A stretch of 64,000 nt of DNA from Bordetella sp. H567 (GTDB lineage: Bacteria > Pseudomonadota > Gammaproteobacteria > Burkholderiales > Burkholderiaceae_B), in contig NZ_CP012334.1 of NCBI RefSeq assembly GCF_001704295.1, forward strand, positions 3,298,084 through 3,362,083, given 5' to 3'. Below are positions 33,731 to 42,410 of the stretch, piece by piece. The position numbers and the translations under genes are program-made. The notes beneath the pieces were generated by a model. That model was not told where the DNA came from. It was given only the letters and a program-made list of their open reading frames with translations, and did no database searches. Positions within the stretch are counted from its first letter, which is position 1. Each line of letters starts with the position of its first letter.

Positions 33731-34834
33731 ATGGCCGCCATCGCATCCGTCGAGGTATTGCTCGTCAACCTTCCCCCCAAGGTCAAACGCACGGACGCCG
33801 TCCAGAGTTTCGAATGCCAGGAAACCCCGATGGTGCGTATCCGCGACACCGACGGCATGGTCGGCACGGGTTACAGCTACACCATCGGCACCGGCGGTTC
33901 CTCCGTGGCGCGGCTGCTGGACGACCACCTTGCGCCCATGCTGATTGGCCGCGAAGCCGACGATATCGAAAGACTGTGGCGTGACCTGTTCTTCCGCGTG
34001 CACGCCACCACGGTGGGCGCGCTGACCTCCATCGCGCTGGCCGCCATCGACACCGCCTTGTGGGACTTGCGCGCGCGACGCGCCGCCCTGCCCCTGCACC
34101 GGTTGGCCGGCGGCGCCAAGGACGCCATCGAGATGTACTACACGGAGGGCGGCTGGCTGCACCTGGACGAAGCGCAATTGGTGGAAGAGGCCCTGCGCGC
34201 CCAGGAAGCCGGCTTCGGCGGCACCAAGATCAAGGTGGGCCGTCCGCACGTGGCCGAAGACATGGAACGCCTGTCGGCGGTGCGCGACGCCGTCGGCCCC
34301 GGCTGGGAAGTCATGACCGATGCCAACCAGGGGCTCAACCTGAGCGAAGCGATCCGCCGCGCCCGCTGCTTCGAAGCGCTGGATATCGCCTGGTTCGAAG
34401 AACCCATCCACGCGGACGACGTCGATGCCCACCGCCGCCTATGCGCCTCGACGACGGTACCGATCGCCGTCGGCGAATCCCTGTATAGCCTGTCGCAATT
34501 CAAGGACTACCTGCAAAGCGGGGCCTGCAGCATTGTCCAGGTCGACGTCGGCCGCATCGGCGGCATCACGCCGTGGCTGAAGGTGGCGCACATGGCCGAG
34601 GCCTATAACGTACCCGTCTGCCCGCACTTCCTGATGGAAATCCACGTGGCGCTATGCTGCGCCATCCCGAACAGCCGCTGGCTGGAATACATTCCGCAGC
34701 TCGATATGGTCACGGCGACGGGCATGCGCGTCGAAAACGGCCGCGCCATCCCGTCGCCGGACCCTGGGTTGGGCATCGATTGGGACTGGGACAAGCTGGC
34801 GCGGTACCAGGTCCATCGGGCGGAACACCGCTAG
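33731..34834 (+). CDS. Mandelate racemase/muconate lactonizing enzyme (enolase superfamily)
   Basis: A 367-residue enolase-superfamily enzyme. The barrel carries the KxK pair in TKIKVG, metal ligands in VMTDANQ (Asp), WFEEP (Glu) and VGESLYS (Glu), and a late HFLMEIH segment with a possible catalytic histidine. This residue pattern fits the mandelate-racemase subgroup of acid-sugar dehydratases and racemases, which abstract the proton alpha to a carboxylate. AGGAG precedes the ATG. It is divergent from the SDR-E1-E2-GntR operon and convergent with the polyol importer. The substrate is probably a hydroxylated carboxylic acid, unidentified. Confidence 0.9.
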   Translation: MAAIASVEVLLVNLPPKVKRTDAVQSFECQETPMVRIRDTDGMVGTGYSYTIGTGGSSVARLLDDHLAPMLIGREADDIERLWRDLFFRVHATTVGALTSIALAAIDTALWDLRARRAALPLHRLAGGAKDAIEMYYTEGGWLHLDEAQLVEEALRAQEAGFGGTKIKVGRPHVAEDMERLSAVRDAVGPGWEVMTDANQGLNLSEAIRRARCFEALDIAWFEEPIHADDVDAHRRLCASTTVPIAVGESLYSLSQFKDYLQSGACSIVQVDVGRIGGITPWLKVAHMAEAYNVPVCPHFLMEIHVALCCAIPNSRWLEYIPQLDMVTATGMRVENGRAIPSPDPGLGIDWDWDKLARYQVHRAEHR

Positions 34835-34855
34835 GTTTCGGTGGCCTGCGGTGGA

Positions 34856-36586
34856 CTACCGCACCTTGCCCTCCTTCCACGCCTGCAGCAGCTTGTCGTA
34901 GGCAATGGTTTCGCCCTTGGGCTTCTCGTTGGCCAGCTTCTTCCACGGCGCATGCTGGTCCGATAACCACTTCGACGGATCGCTGCGTGCGTTCAGCTTG
35001 GGCGCGCACTGCGCCATCCCGGCGCGCTGCAGCCGTGCCATGACCTGGTCCATTTCATTGGCCAGGCTGTCCATGGCCTGCTGCGGCGTTTTTTCGCCCG
35101 TCACGGCCGTGGCGATGTTGTTCCACCAGAGCTGCGCCAGCTTGGGATAGTCCGGCACGTTGGTCCCGGTTGGCGTCCATGCCACGCGCGCCGGACTGCG
35201 GTAGAACTCGATCAGTCCGCCATAGTTGTTGGCGTTCTTGGTAAAGAAGTCGCTGTGTATGTCGCTGTCGCGGATAAAGGTCAGCCCCGTGATGGATTTC
35301 TTCAGCGATACCGTCTTGGACGTCACGAACTGCGCATACAGCCAGGCGGCGGCCATACGGTTGGGATCCGTGGACTTGAAGAAAGTCCATGACCCCACAT
35401 CCTGGTAGCCGTTCTGCATGCCGTCCTTCCAGTACGGTCCATACGGGGAAGGTGCCATGCGCCATTTGGGCGTGCCGTCGTCATTCACCACGGGCAGGCC
35501 CTTCTTCGTCATGTCCGCCGTGAAGGCCGTGTACCAGAATATCTGCTGCGCGATCTGGCCCTGCGCGGGCACGGGACCGGACTCGGAAAAGGTCATGCCG
35601 GTGGCTTGCTGCGGCGCGTACTTCTTCATCCAATCCACGTATTTCGTCAGGGCATAGACCGCGGCCGGGCTGTTGGTCGCGCCGCCGCGCTCCACCGAGG
35701 CGCCAACCGGCGTGCACTTGTCGTCCGCCACCCGTATGCCCCATTCGTCCACGGGCATGCCGTTGGGCAATCCCTTGTCCGCCGTGCCGGCCATCGACAG
35801 CCAGGCATCGGTAAAGCGCCAGCCCAGCGACGGGTCCTTCTTGCCGTAGTCCATGTGGCCGTACACGCGCTTGCCATCGAGCTCCTTGACGTCATTGGTG
35901 AAGAAATCCGCGATGTCCTCGTAGGCCGACCAATTGGTGGGCACGCCGAGTTCATAGCCATACTTGGCCTTGAACTTGTCCTGCAGATCCTTGCGCGCGA
36001 ACCAGTCGGCGCGGAACCAATACAGGTTGGCGAACTGCTGATCCGGCAATTGGTACAGCTTGCCGTCCGGCGCGGTGGTAAAGCGCGTACCGATGAAATC
36101 CTTCAGGTCCAGGCCGGGGTTGGTATATTCCTTGCCCGAGCCGTTCATGTAGTCGGATAGCGGCAGGACGGCGCCGTAGCGGTAATGCGTGCCGATCAGG
36201 TCGGAATCGGAGATCCACCCGTCGTAGATGGATTTGCCCGACTGCATCGACGTCTGCAGCTTCTCGACCACGTCGCCTTCCTGGATGATGTCGTGGTTCA
36301 CCTTGATGCCGGTGATCTCGGCGAACGCCCGCGCCAGCGTCTTGGATTCGTATTCGTGTGTCGTGATGGTCTCCGACACCACGTTGACTTCATTGATGCC
36401 CTTCGCCTTCAGCTTGGCTGCCGCGTCGATGAACCATTTCATCTCGGCCATCTGCTGGTCCTTGGAGAGCGTCGACGGCTGGAACTCCGTATCGATCCAT
36501 TTCTGCGCCTCGGGTTCCCCGGCCCAGGCGCCCGGCGATCCGATCAGGGCGATGGCGGCTGCCACGGCATGCATGCGCACTTTCAT
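34856..36586 (-). CDS. glpV: ABC transporter substrate-binding protein (GlpV-like)
   Basis: A 576-residue periplasmic protein, longer than usual sugar-binding proteins, with a signal peptide (AAAIALIGSPGAWAG). Its size, the opening EAQKWIDTEFQPSTLSKDQQ and the C-terminal ARLQRAGMAQCAP/NAR region match the glycerol-binding GlpV of the Rhizobium GlpSTPQUV importer, as does its place as last gene of a six-gene operon in exactly that order. GAGGAG precedes the ATG. An inverted repeat TGCGGT/ACCGCA spans its stop codon. No glpD or glpK lies in the window, so glycerol as ligand is plausible but not shown. Confidence 0.85.
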   Translation of the reverse strand: MKVRMHAVAAAIALIGSPGAWAGEPEAQKWIDTEFQPSTLSKDQQMAEMKWFIDAAAKLKAKGINEVNVVSETITTHEYESKTLARAFAEITGIKVNHDIIQEGDVVEKLQTSMQSGKSIYDGWISDSDLIGTHYRYGAVLPLSDYMNGSGKEYTNPGLDLKDFIGTRFTTAPDGKLYQLPDQQFANLYWFRADWFARKDLQDKFKAKYGYELGVPTNWSAYEDIADFFTNDVKELDGKRVYGHMDYGKKDPSLGWRFTDAWLSMAGTADKGLPNGMPVDEWGIRVADDKCTPVGASVERGGATNSPAAVYALTKYVDWMKKYAPQQATGMTFSESGPVPAQGQIAQQIFWYTAFTADMTKKGLPVVNDDGTPKWRMAPSPYGPYWKDGMQNGYQDVGSWTFFKSTDPNRMAAAWLYAQFVTSKTVSLKKSITGLTFIRDSDIHSDFFTKNANNYGGLIEFYRSPARVAWTPTGTNVPDYPKLAQLWWNNIATAVTGEKTPQQAMDSLANEMDQVMARLQRAGMAQCAPKLNARSDPSKWLSDQHAPWKKLANEKPKGETIAYDKLLQAWKEGKVR

Positions 36587-36698
36587 GAGCTGTCTCCTCG
36601 ATAAGCCCTTCCCTGTTGTGCTGCGGACGCGGCCGGGAAAGGCGGTGGCCGTGGTCCATGGAATCGTGACGGCCCGTGTCCGCGGGGCCGCATCCTGC

Positions 36699-37007
36699 TC
36701 AGCCCTTGCGCATGACGAGCGCCAGCACCAGCATGGAAACCACGAAACTGATCCACACCGAGGGCGGCTCGTCCAGCGAAAACCAGGCCATGAAGCGCTG
36801 GCCCATCCCGACGAAAACCAGGTTGACCCAGGCGGCGCACATCAGGCCGATGAACAGCCGGTCGCCGCGCGTGGTGGCGATGGGCAGGAAGCCCTTGCGC
36901 GTGTGCGTCGGCGAGCGCAATTCCCAGATCGTCATGCCCGCCAGCATCAGGACGACGCAGCCGAAGAACACGGCAACCGGGGTAGTCCAAACCATCCAGG
37001 CGAACAT
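36699..37007 (-). CDS. glpU: DUF2160 small membrane protein (GlpU-like)
   Basis: A 102-residue membrane protein with three to four hydrophobic helices (VAVFFGCVVLMLAGMTIW, LFIGLMCAAWVNLVFVG, WISFVVSMLVLALVM). It matches the DUF2160 protein found only with GlpSTPQV-type importers, where its role is unknown. AGGAG lies seven bases upstream. It sits between the permease gene (nine bases upstream) and the binding-protein gene, so it is cotranscribed. It may be an accessory subunit or stabiliser of the permease complex, which is inference from its constant neighbourhood. Confidence 0.85.
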   Translation of the reverse strand: MFAWMVWTTPVAVFFGCVVLMLAGMTIWELRSPTHTRKGFLPIATTRGDRLFIGLMCAAWVNLVFVGMGQRFMAWFSLDEPPSVWISFVVSMLVLALVMRKG

Positions 37008-37016
37008 CGTCGGCTC

Positions 37017-37821
37017 CTATACGCGTCCCATGGCGAAACCCTTGGCGATATACCGGCGCACGAACCAGATCACGATGCCGCCGGGCACGATGGTCAGCAC
37101 GCCCGCGGCCGCCAGCACGCCCCAGTCCATGCCGGCGGCCGACACCGTGCGTGTCATGGTCGCCACGATGGGCTTGGCGTTCACGGAGGTGAGCGTGCGC
37201 GCCAGCAGCAGCTCCACCCAGCTGAACATGAAGCAGAAGAAGGCCGTCACGCCGACGCCCGCCTTGATCAGGGGCAGGAATATGGTCAGGAAAAACCGCG
37301 GAAAGGAATAGCCGTCCACATAGGCGGTCTCGTCGATCTCGCGCGGCACGCCGGACATAAAGCCTTCCAGTATCCACACGGCCAGCGGCACGTTGAATAC
37401 CAGGTGCGCCAGCGCCACGGCGATATGCGTGTCCATCAGCCCCAGGGATGAGTACAACTGGAAAAAAGGCAAGAGAAAGACCGCCGGCGGCGTCATCCTG
37501 TTGGTCAAGAGCCAGAAGAACACATGCTTGTCGCCGATGAAGCTGTAGCGCGAGAACGCATAGGCGGCCGGCAAGGCCACCACCAGCGAAATGACCGTGT
37601 TGATCGCCACATAGATCAGCGAATTGATGTAGCCCGAATACCAGGCCGGATCGGTGAAGATGGTCTGGTAGTGCCGCAGCGTGAACTCGCGTGGCCACAG
37701 CGTCAGGGCGCCGACGATCTCGCTATTGGGCTTGAACGACATGTTCAGCATCCAGTACAGCGGCAGGATGGCGAACAGCAGGTACAGGACCAGGAAGGCA
37801 CTGCGCCAGACGATGGGTTTT

Positions 37822-37829
<8 letters not shown>
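37017..37829 (-). CDS. glpQ: MalG-type ABC permease (GlpQ-like)
   Basis: A 270-residue inner-membrane permease of the carbohydrate (CUT1) class with six helices. The EAA loop contains EIDETAYVDGYSFPRFFLTIFLPLIKAG, the ATPase contact. It begins with a GTG at 37829 that overlaps the preceding permease gene by eight bases. Together with GlpP it should form the heterodimeric channel. The order ATPase, ATPase, permease, permease, DUF2160, binding protein identifies the set. Confidence 0.9.
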
Positions 37830-38708
<879 letters not shown>

Positions 38709-38712
<4 letters not shown>

Positions 38713-39797
38713 CGGATCAGCTCCTCGTCGCGATAAAAGCAGGTATGCGCATTGAGCACGGACAGCCAGGCGGTGCTGCCCGGCGCGCCCACGCCGCTGT
38801 CCAGCGGCAGGCGCGCCCGCACGGTGTGACCTTCGAAGGTGCCGGTCAGCAGCAGATAGGTGCCGATGTCCTGCACCCGTGTCAGCGCCACGGGCAATGC
38901 CTCGGGCGCATCCCCCGCGCACAGGCGCGCGAATTCCGGCCGTATGCCCAGCGTGAACGGGCCTGCCCGCGCCAGCTCGGCCGCTGCGTCGGCCGGGGCC
39001 TGGCGCAGCACGCGCGTACCGATGCGCACCCCGCCGTCGTCCCAGCGCGCCGGCAGGAAGTTCATCCCGGGCGAGCCGATAAAATGCCCGACGAAGGTAT
39101 GGGCGGGCCGCAGGAAGAGATCGTCCGCCGTGCCCACCTGAACGACCTTGCCGCGTGACATCACCACCACCTGGTCGGCGAAGGTAAGCGCCTCGGTCTG
39201 GTCGTGGGTGACGTAGATCAGCGTCAGCTTGAACTCCTGGTGTATCTCCTTCAGCTTGCGCCGCAGGGACCATTTCAGGTTCGGGTCGATGACCGTCAAC
39301 GGTTCGTCGAACAACACGGCCGACACGTCGCTGCGCACCAGCCCGCGGCCCAGCGAGATCTTCTGCTTGGCGTCCGCGGCCAGGCCGCTCGCGCGCCGGT
39401 CCAGTACCGACGACAGCTCCAGCATTTCGGCGACGCGCCCTACCCGCTCGCGCACGCGCGCTTCCGGCACGCCGCGATTGCGCAGCGGAAACGCCAGGTT
39501 GTCCGCGACGGTCATGGTGTCGTAGACCACCGGAAACTGGAACACCTGCGCGATGTTGCGCTGTTGCGGCGTCTGCCCCGTCACATCGCGGCCGTCGAAG
39601 CGGACGTGCCCGGACGAAGGCCGCAGCAGCCCCGACATGCAGTTCAGGAGCGTGGTCTTGCCGCAGCCGGAGGGGCCAAGCAGGGCATAGGCACCGCCAT
39701 CGCGGAAGGTGTAGCGCAGCGGCAGCAGGGCGTAGTCTTCGTCCCGGGCGGGATGGGCAACGTAGGAATGCGACAGGTCCAGCTCGATGCTTGCCAT
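38709..39797 (-). CDS. glpT: ABC ATPase with degenerate signature motif (GlpT-like)
   Basis: A 362-residue CUT1-type ATPase. Walker A GPSGCGKTT (41-49), Walker B VLFDEP and the switch histidine in YVTHDQTEA (H198) are intact. The signature that should read LSGGQQQR is LAADAKQK (139-146), clearly degenerate. A C-terminal regulatory TOBE-like domain follows from about residue 240. The ATG overlaps the GlpS stop as TGATG. In a GlpS-GlpT dimer the normal GlpT Walker/switch set faces the intact LSGGQ of GlpS, giving one canonical site, while its bad signature falls in the other site. Confidence 0.9.
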
Positions 39798-40900
39798 CAG
39801 TGCGCCCCCACCTTCGCGCCGATCGGCGCGGCACGGTAGGCGGGTGCCGCCAGCAGGTCGCCCGCGGCATCGAAGGCGTAGGTCTGTCCTGGGTCGAAGT
39901 ACAGGCGTATCGCTTCGCCCAGCGCGAAACGATGGACGCCGGTAAGCTGCGCCACCAGGTCTCCCGCCGCGGTGGCCGTATGCACGAAGGTATCGGACCC
40001 GGATATCTCCGCCAGCTTGACCGTGCCGTGCAGCGCCAGGCAGCCGGGACGCTCGTCCACGTACAACGCGCCGGCGCGCAGGCCGGCCGTGACCTCGGCG
40101 CCGTCCGCGCCGCCGGTGGGCAATTCGCGTGGCACGCGCAGGCCATCGCCCAGCACGAAACCCAGGCTGTCGCGGCGCGCGCGCAGCAGGTTCATCGGCG
40201 GATCGCTGAACACGCGGGCCACGCGGATGGAACATGGACGATGGAACACTTCGGCGGTGGGGCCGTACTGCAGCAGTTCGCCCGCGTCCAGCACCGCGGT
40301 ATGGCCGCCCAGCAACAGGGCCTCGGCCGGCTCGGTGGTGGCGTAGACCACGGTAGCGCGGCCTTCATCGAACAATTCGGCAAGCTCGTCGCGCAATTCC
40401 TCGCGCAGCTTGTAGTCCAGGTTGACCAGGGGTTCGTCCAGCAGGACCAACGGTGCGTCCTTGACCAGGGCGCGGGCCAGCGCGACGCGCTGCTGCTGCC
40501 CTCCGGACAGCTCCGCGGGATATCGCTGAAGCAGATGCTCGATGTGCAGGCGCGCGGCCATCGCCCTGACGCGCTCGTCCACGCCCTGCATCCGGCGCAG
40601 CCGCAGCGGCGAGGCGATATTGTCGAACACCGTCATCGAGGGGTAGTTGATGAACTGCTGGTACACCATGGCGACGTTGCGTTCCCGCACGGGAACCCGT
40701 GTCACGTCCGTACCGTCGACCCGCACGGCGCCCTGGCTGGGCCGGTCCAGGCCGGCCATGATCCGCATCAGCGATGTCTTGCCCGCTTGGGTCACCCCCA
40801 GCAGGACCGTCATGGCGCCGGGTTCCGGCGCCAGGCTCATCGGATACAGCAGGACTTGTGATCCCGCCTGTCGTTGAATGCCTTCCAGCATCAGCCGCAT
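39797..40900 (-). CDS. glpS: ABC ATPase lacking the switch histidine (GlpS-like)
   Basis: A 367-residue CUT1-type ATPase, first gene of the importer operon. Walker A is GVTQAGKT (35-42), signature LSGGQQQR (131-138) and Walker B LVLLDE (151-156). The switch region reads VYATTEPAEA where VYVTHDQTEA is expected, so the H-loop histidine is threonine (189). A C-terminal TOBE-like domain follows. AGGAG precedes the ATG. The protein pairs with GlpT. Its missing histidine and GlpT's broken signature fall in the same composite nucleotide site. An inverted repeat lies 42-61 bases upstream and may hold the operator. Confidence 0.9.
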   Translation of the reverse strand: MRLMLEGIQRQAGSQVLLYPMSLAPEPGAMTVLLGVTQAGKTSLMRIMAGLDRPSQGAVRVDGTDVTRVPVRERNVAMVYQQFINYPSMTVFDNIASPLRLRRMQGVDERVRAMAARLHIEHLLQRYPAELSGGQQQRVALARALVKDAPLVLLDEPLVNLDYKLREELRDELAELFDEGRATVVYATTEPAEALLLGGHTAVLDAGELLQYGPTAEVFHRPCSIRVARVFSDPPMNLLRARRDSLGFVLGDGLRVPRELPTGGADGAEVTAGLRAGALYVDERPGCLALHGTVKLAEISGSDTFVHTATAAGDLVAQLTGVHRFALGEAIRLYFDPGQTYAFDAAGDLLAAPAYRAAPIGAKVGAH

Positions 40901-40941
40901 CGTGTCTCCTGACGAAAAGCTGCCTGTTAGCCTTCATCTGT

Positions 40942-40961
40942 TTTCTGCGTTTGTACAGAAA
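40942..40961. promoter_or_regulatory. Inverted repeat upstream of glpS
   Basis: TTTCTG (40942-40947), an 8-base spacer and CAGAAA (40956-40961) form a perfect 6-bp inverted repeat in the glpS leader. It is a reasonable operator or promoter element for the polyol importer, but no regulator of the importer is recognised in the window. Confidence 0.4.
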
Positions 40962-40991
40962 GCGCGGAAGAAAGACAACGGCGGCCTGCGG

Positions 40992-41026
40992 CGGCCGGCT
41001 GGAATTTATGTACGGTCGGCGGGTGC
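40992..41026 (+). repeat. 35-bp direct repeat, copy 1
   Basis: This 35-base segment matches 42376-42410 with three mismatches; its core is GGAATTTATGTACG. It lies about 90 bases upstream of glpS and just beyond the 3' end of the PHB-depolymerase-like gene. Read as codons from its ATG it gives MYGRR, close to the MYDRR that opens the MocR protein, so it may be a decayed copy of the mocR start. Confidence 0.8.
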
Positions 41027-41109
41027 GGACGTCCGCGATGCCGGGACGCGGCGACGGCGGGGCGCCTGGATCGGACCGTCGAACAACTACCCGGGGACGG
41101 TCACATGCC

Positions 41110-42204
41110 CTACTTGTGGTTGAGAATCCAGTCCATCACGGTACCCGTAATCCGCTGCAATTGCTGGCTTTTGCGTACGTCGTAGTTCGCGTCCGTGTAT
41201 CCCCACCAGTCCCAGCAGCCGCCGTAGTTGCCGAAGAAAGTCTTGGTCTGCGGATACAGGACGGCGACATGAAAAGCATCGGCCCAGCGATTGAAGCCGG
41301 CCAATCGGACAAAGTTATCGCCGATGGACGTGTAGTTCTGGCCGCACCCGTGCAGGGCGACAAGCAGCCCACAACGCTGGCCGTCCAGGCAGGAAGCTGG
41401 CGTGTACAAATACGCCCAGTCCTCCATATAGGCCGAGCCGGCCGCGCCGGAAACCGGAACCTGCCGAAGCTTGCCGGCCGCGCCGGTCCGCACTACCTGG
41501 CTCGAATCGATTTCGGGGTACAGGTGCGTGAGTATCAATTTCGCGCCATCGAACTTGCAGTGCCCAATATAAGGCAACGCGGATGTCTTGCAGTCATCCT
41601 TCGAATAGGGTTGCCCCCAGACTGGCGCGGACGGCAGATCGGTCGGGAACGTATGCCCAAAATCGCGGCTGTTATCGTCGATAATGGTCAAGTTAGCCAG
41701 CCCGGCCTGCTGCTTGAGCTCGGTGTAGTACGCCATGGTCGCTTCGGCCACGGGCGGTTTCACAATCACATCGGCAGTGCCATGCAGCAGGTAAACGATG
41801 CCGTTGCTCAGTTCGGTCAAGGGCCCGACCTCGCGGTTGTTGGAGCGCCGTATCGTGGTTTGAACGAAGCGCTTGACATCCGCCTGCGATGGCGCGCCCT
41901 CCATGCAGCGCTTGATCATGGCGGCCACGCTGCCCTCGGCGCACTCGTAGGGCCCGCCCGCCAGTATGCCCGCCCGCCGGAACATTTTCGGGAAAGCAAT
42001 TTGCGCCTGCACCGCCATATAGGCGCCGGACGAGAAGCCTGCCACGGCGATGCGCGACGTGTCCACGTTGATCGGCGCGGGCGCCGACGCAGCGGCGTCA
42101 CGCGGCCCGGCGGCTTGCTGGCCCCATGCGACATTCAAATACGAAGGCATCAGGGAGCTGGCAGCCAGGAACAAGATGCCGAGCCCATAGGTCACGGTTT
42201 TCAT
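41110..42204 (-). CDS. PHB depolymerase-like secreted esterase (type 2 catalytic order)
   Basis: A 364-residue secreted hydrolase with a signal peptide of about 30 residues. The lipase box is GFSSGAYMA near residue 55, the likely acid is in HGTADVIV and the histidine in FGHTFP. The oxyanion segment LHGCGQNYTS lies after the triad, near residue 280. This Ser-Asp-His-oxyanion order is that of type 2 catalytic domains of extracellular PHA depolymerases, where type 1 has the oxyanion first. No substrate-binding domain is seen. The gene looks less GC-rich than its neighbours and is bracketed by 35-bp direct repeats. An AAGGTGG ribosome site supports the ATG at 42204. Confidence 0.82.
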   Translation of the reverse strand: MKTVTYGLGILFLAASSLMPSYLNVAWGQQAAGPRDAAASAPAPINVDTSRIAVAGFSSGAYMAVQAQIAFPKMFRRAGILAGGPYECAEGSVAAMIKRCMEGAPSQADVKRFVQTTIRRSNNREVGPLTELSNGIVYLLHGTADVIVKPPVAEATMAYYTELKQQAGLANLTIIDDNSRDFGHTFPTDLPSAPVWGQPYSKDDCKTSALPYIGHCKFDGAKLILTHLYPEIDSSQVVRTGAAGKLRQVPVSGAAGSAYMEDWAYLYTPASCLDGQRCGLLVALHGCGQNYTSIGDNFVRLAGFNRWADAFHVAVLYPQTKTFFGNYGGCWDWWGYTDANYDVRKSQQLQRITGTVMDWILNHK

Positions 42205-42375
42205 TGGACTTCCACCTTGAAAAGAGTCTGCGCCCCGATATGGCCGGACTGCCGCCATGGGATTGTTCAGCAGGAAATGAGCAGGCGCTGCATCATTTCG
42301 ACTAAGGCTAGTCTATGCCGCCGCGGGTCGGCGCCGATGCATTTTCAATCGCCGATACACGGGTTTCGGTCCCAT

Positions 42376-42410
42376 CGGCCGCCTGGAATTTATGTACGAT
42401 CGGCGGATGC
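42376..42410 (+). repeat. 35-bp direct repeat, copy 2 (overlaps mocR start)
   Basis: This is the second copy of the repeat at 40992-41026 and contains both candidate ATG codons of the MocR gene (42392 and 42407). It is either a regulatory element shared by the glpS and mocR upstream regions or the parental sequence of a duplicated gene start. Confidence 0.8.

Noticed and set aside
40992-42410. Direct repeats plus depolymerase gene considered as a transposon
   Set aside because: There is no transposase or integrase, no terminal inverted repeats, and the repeat copies are diverged and part of a gene start.
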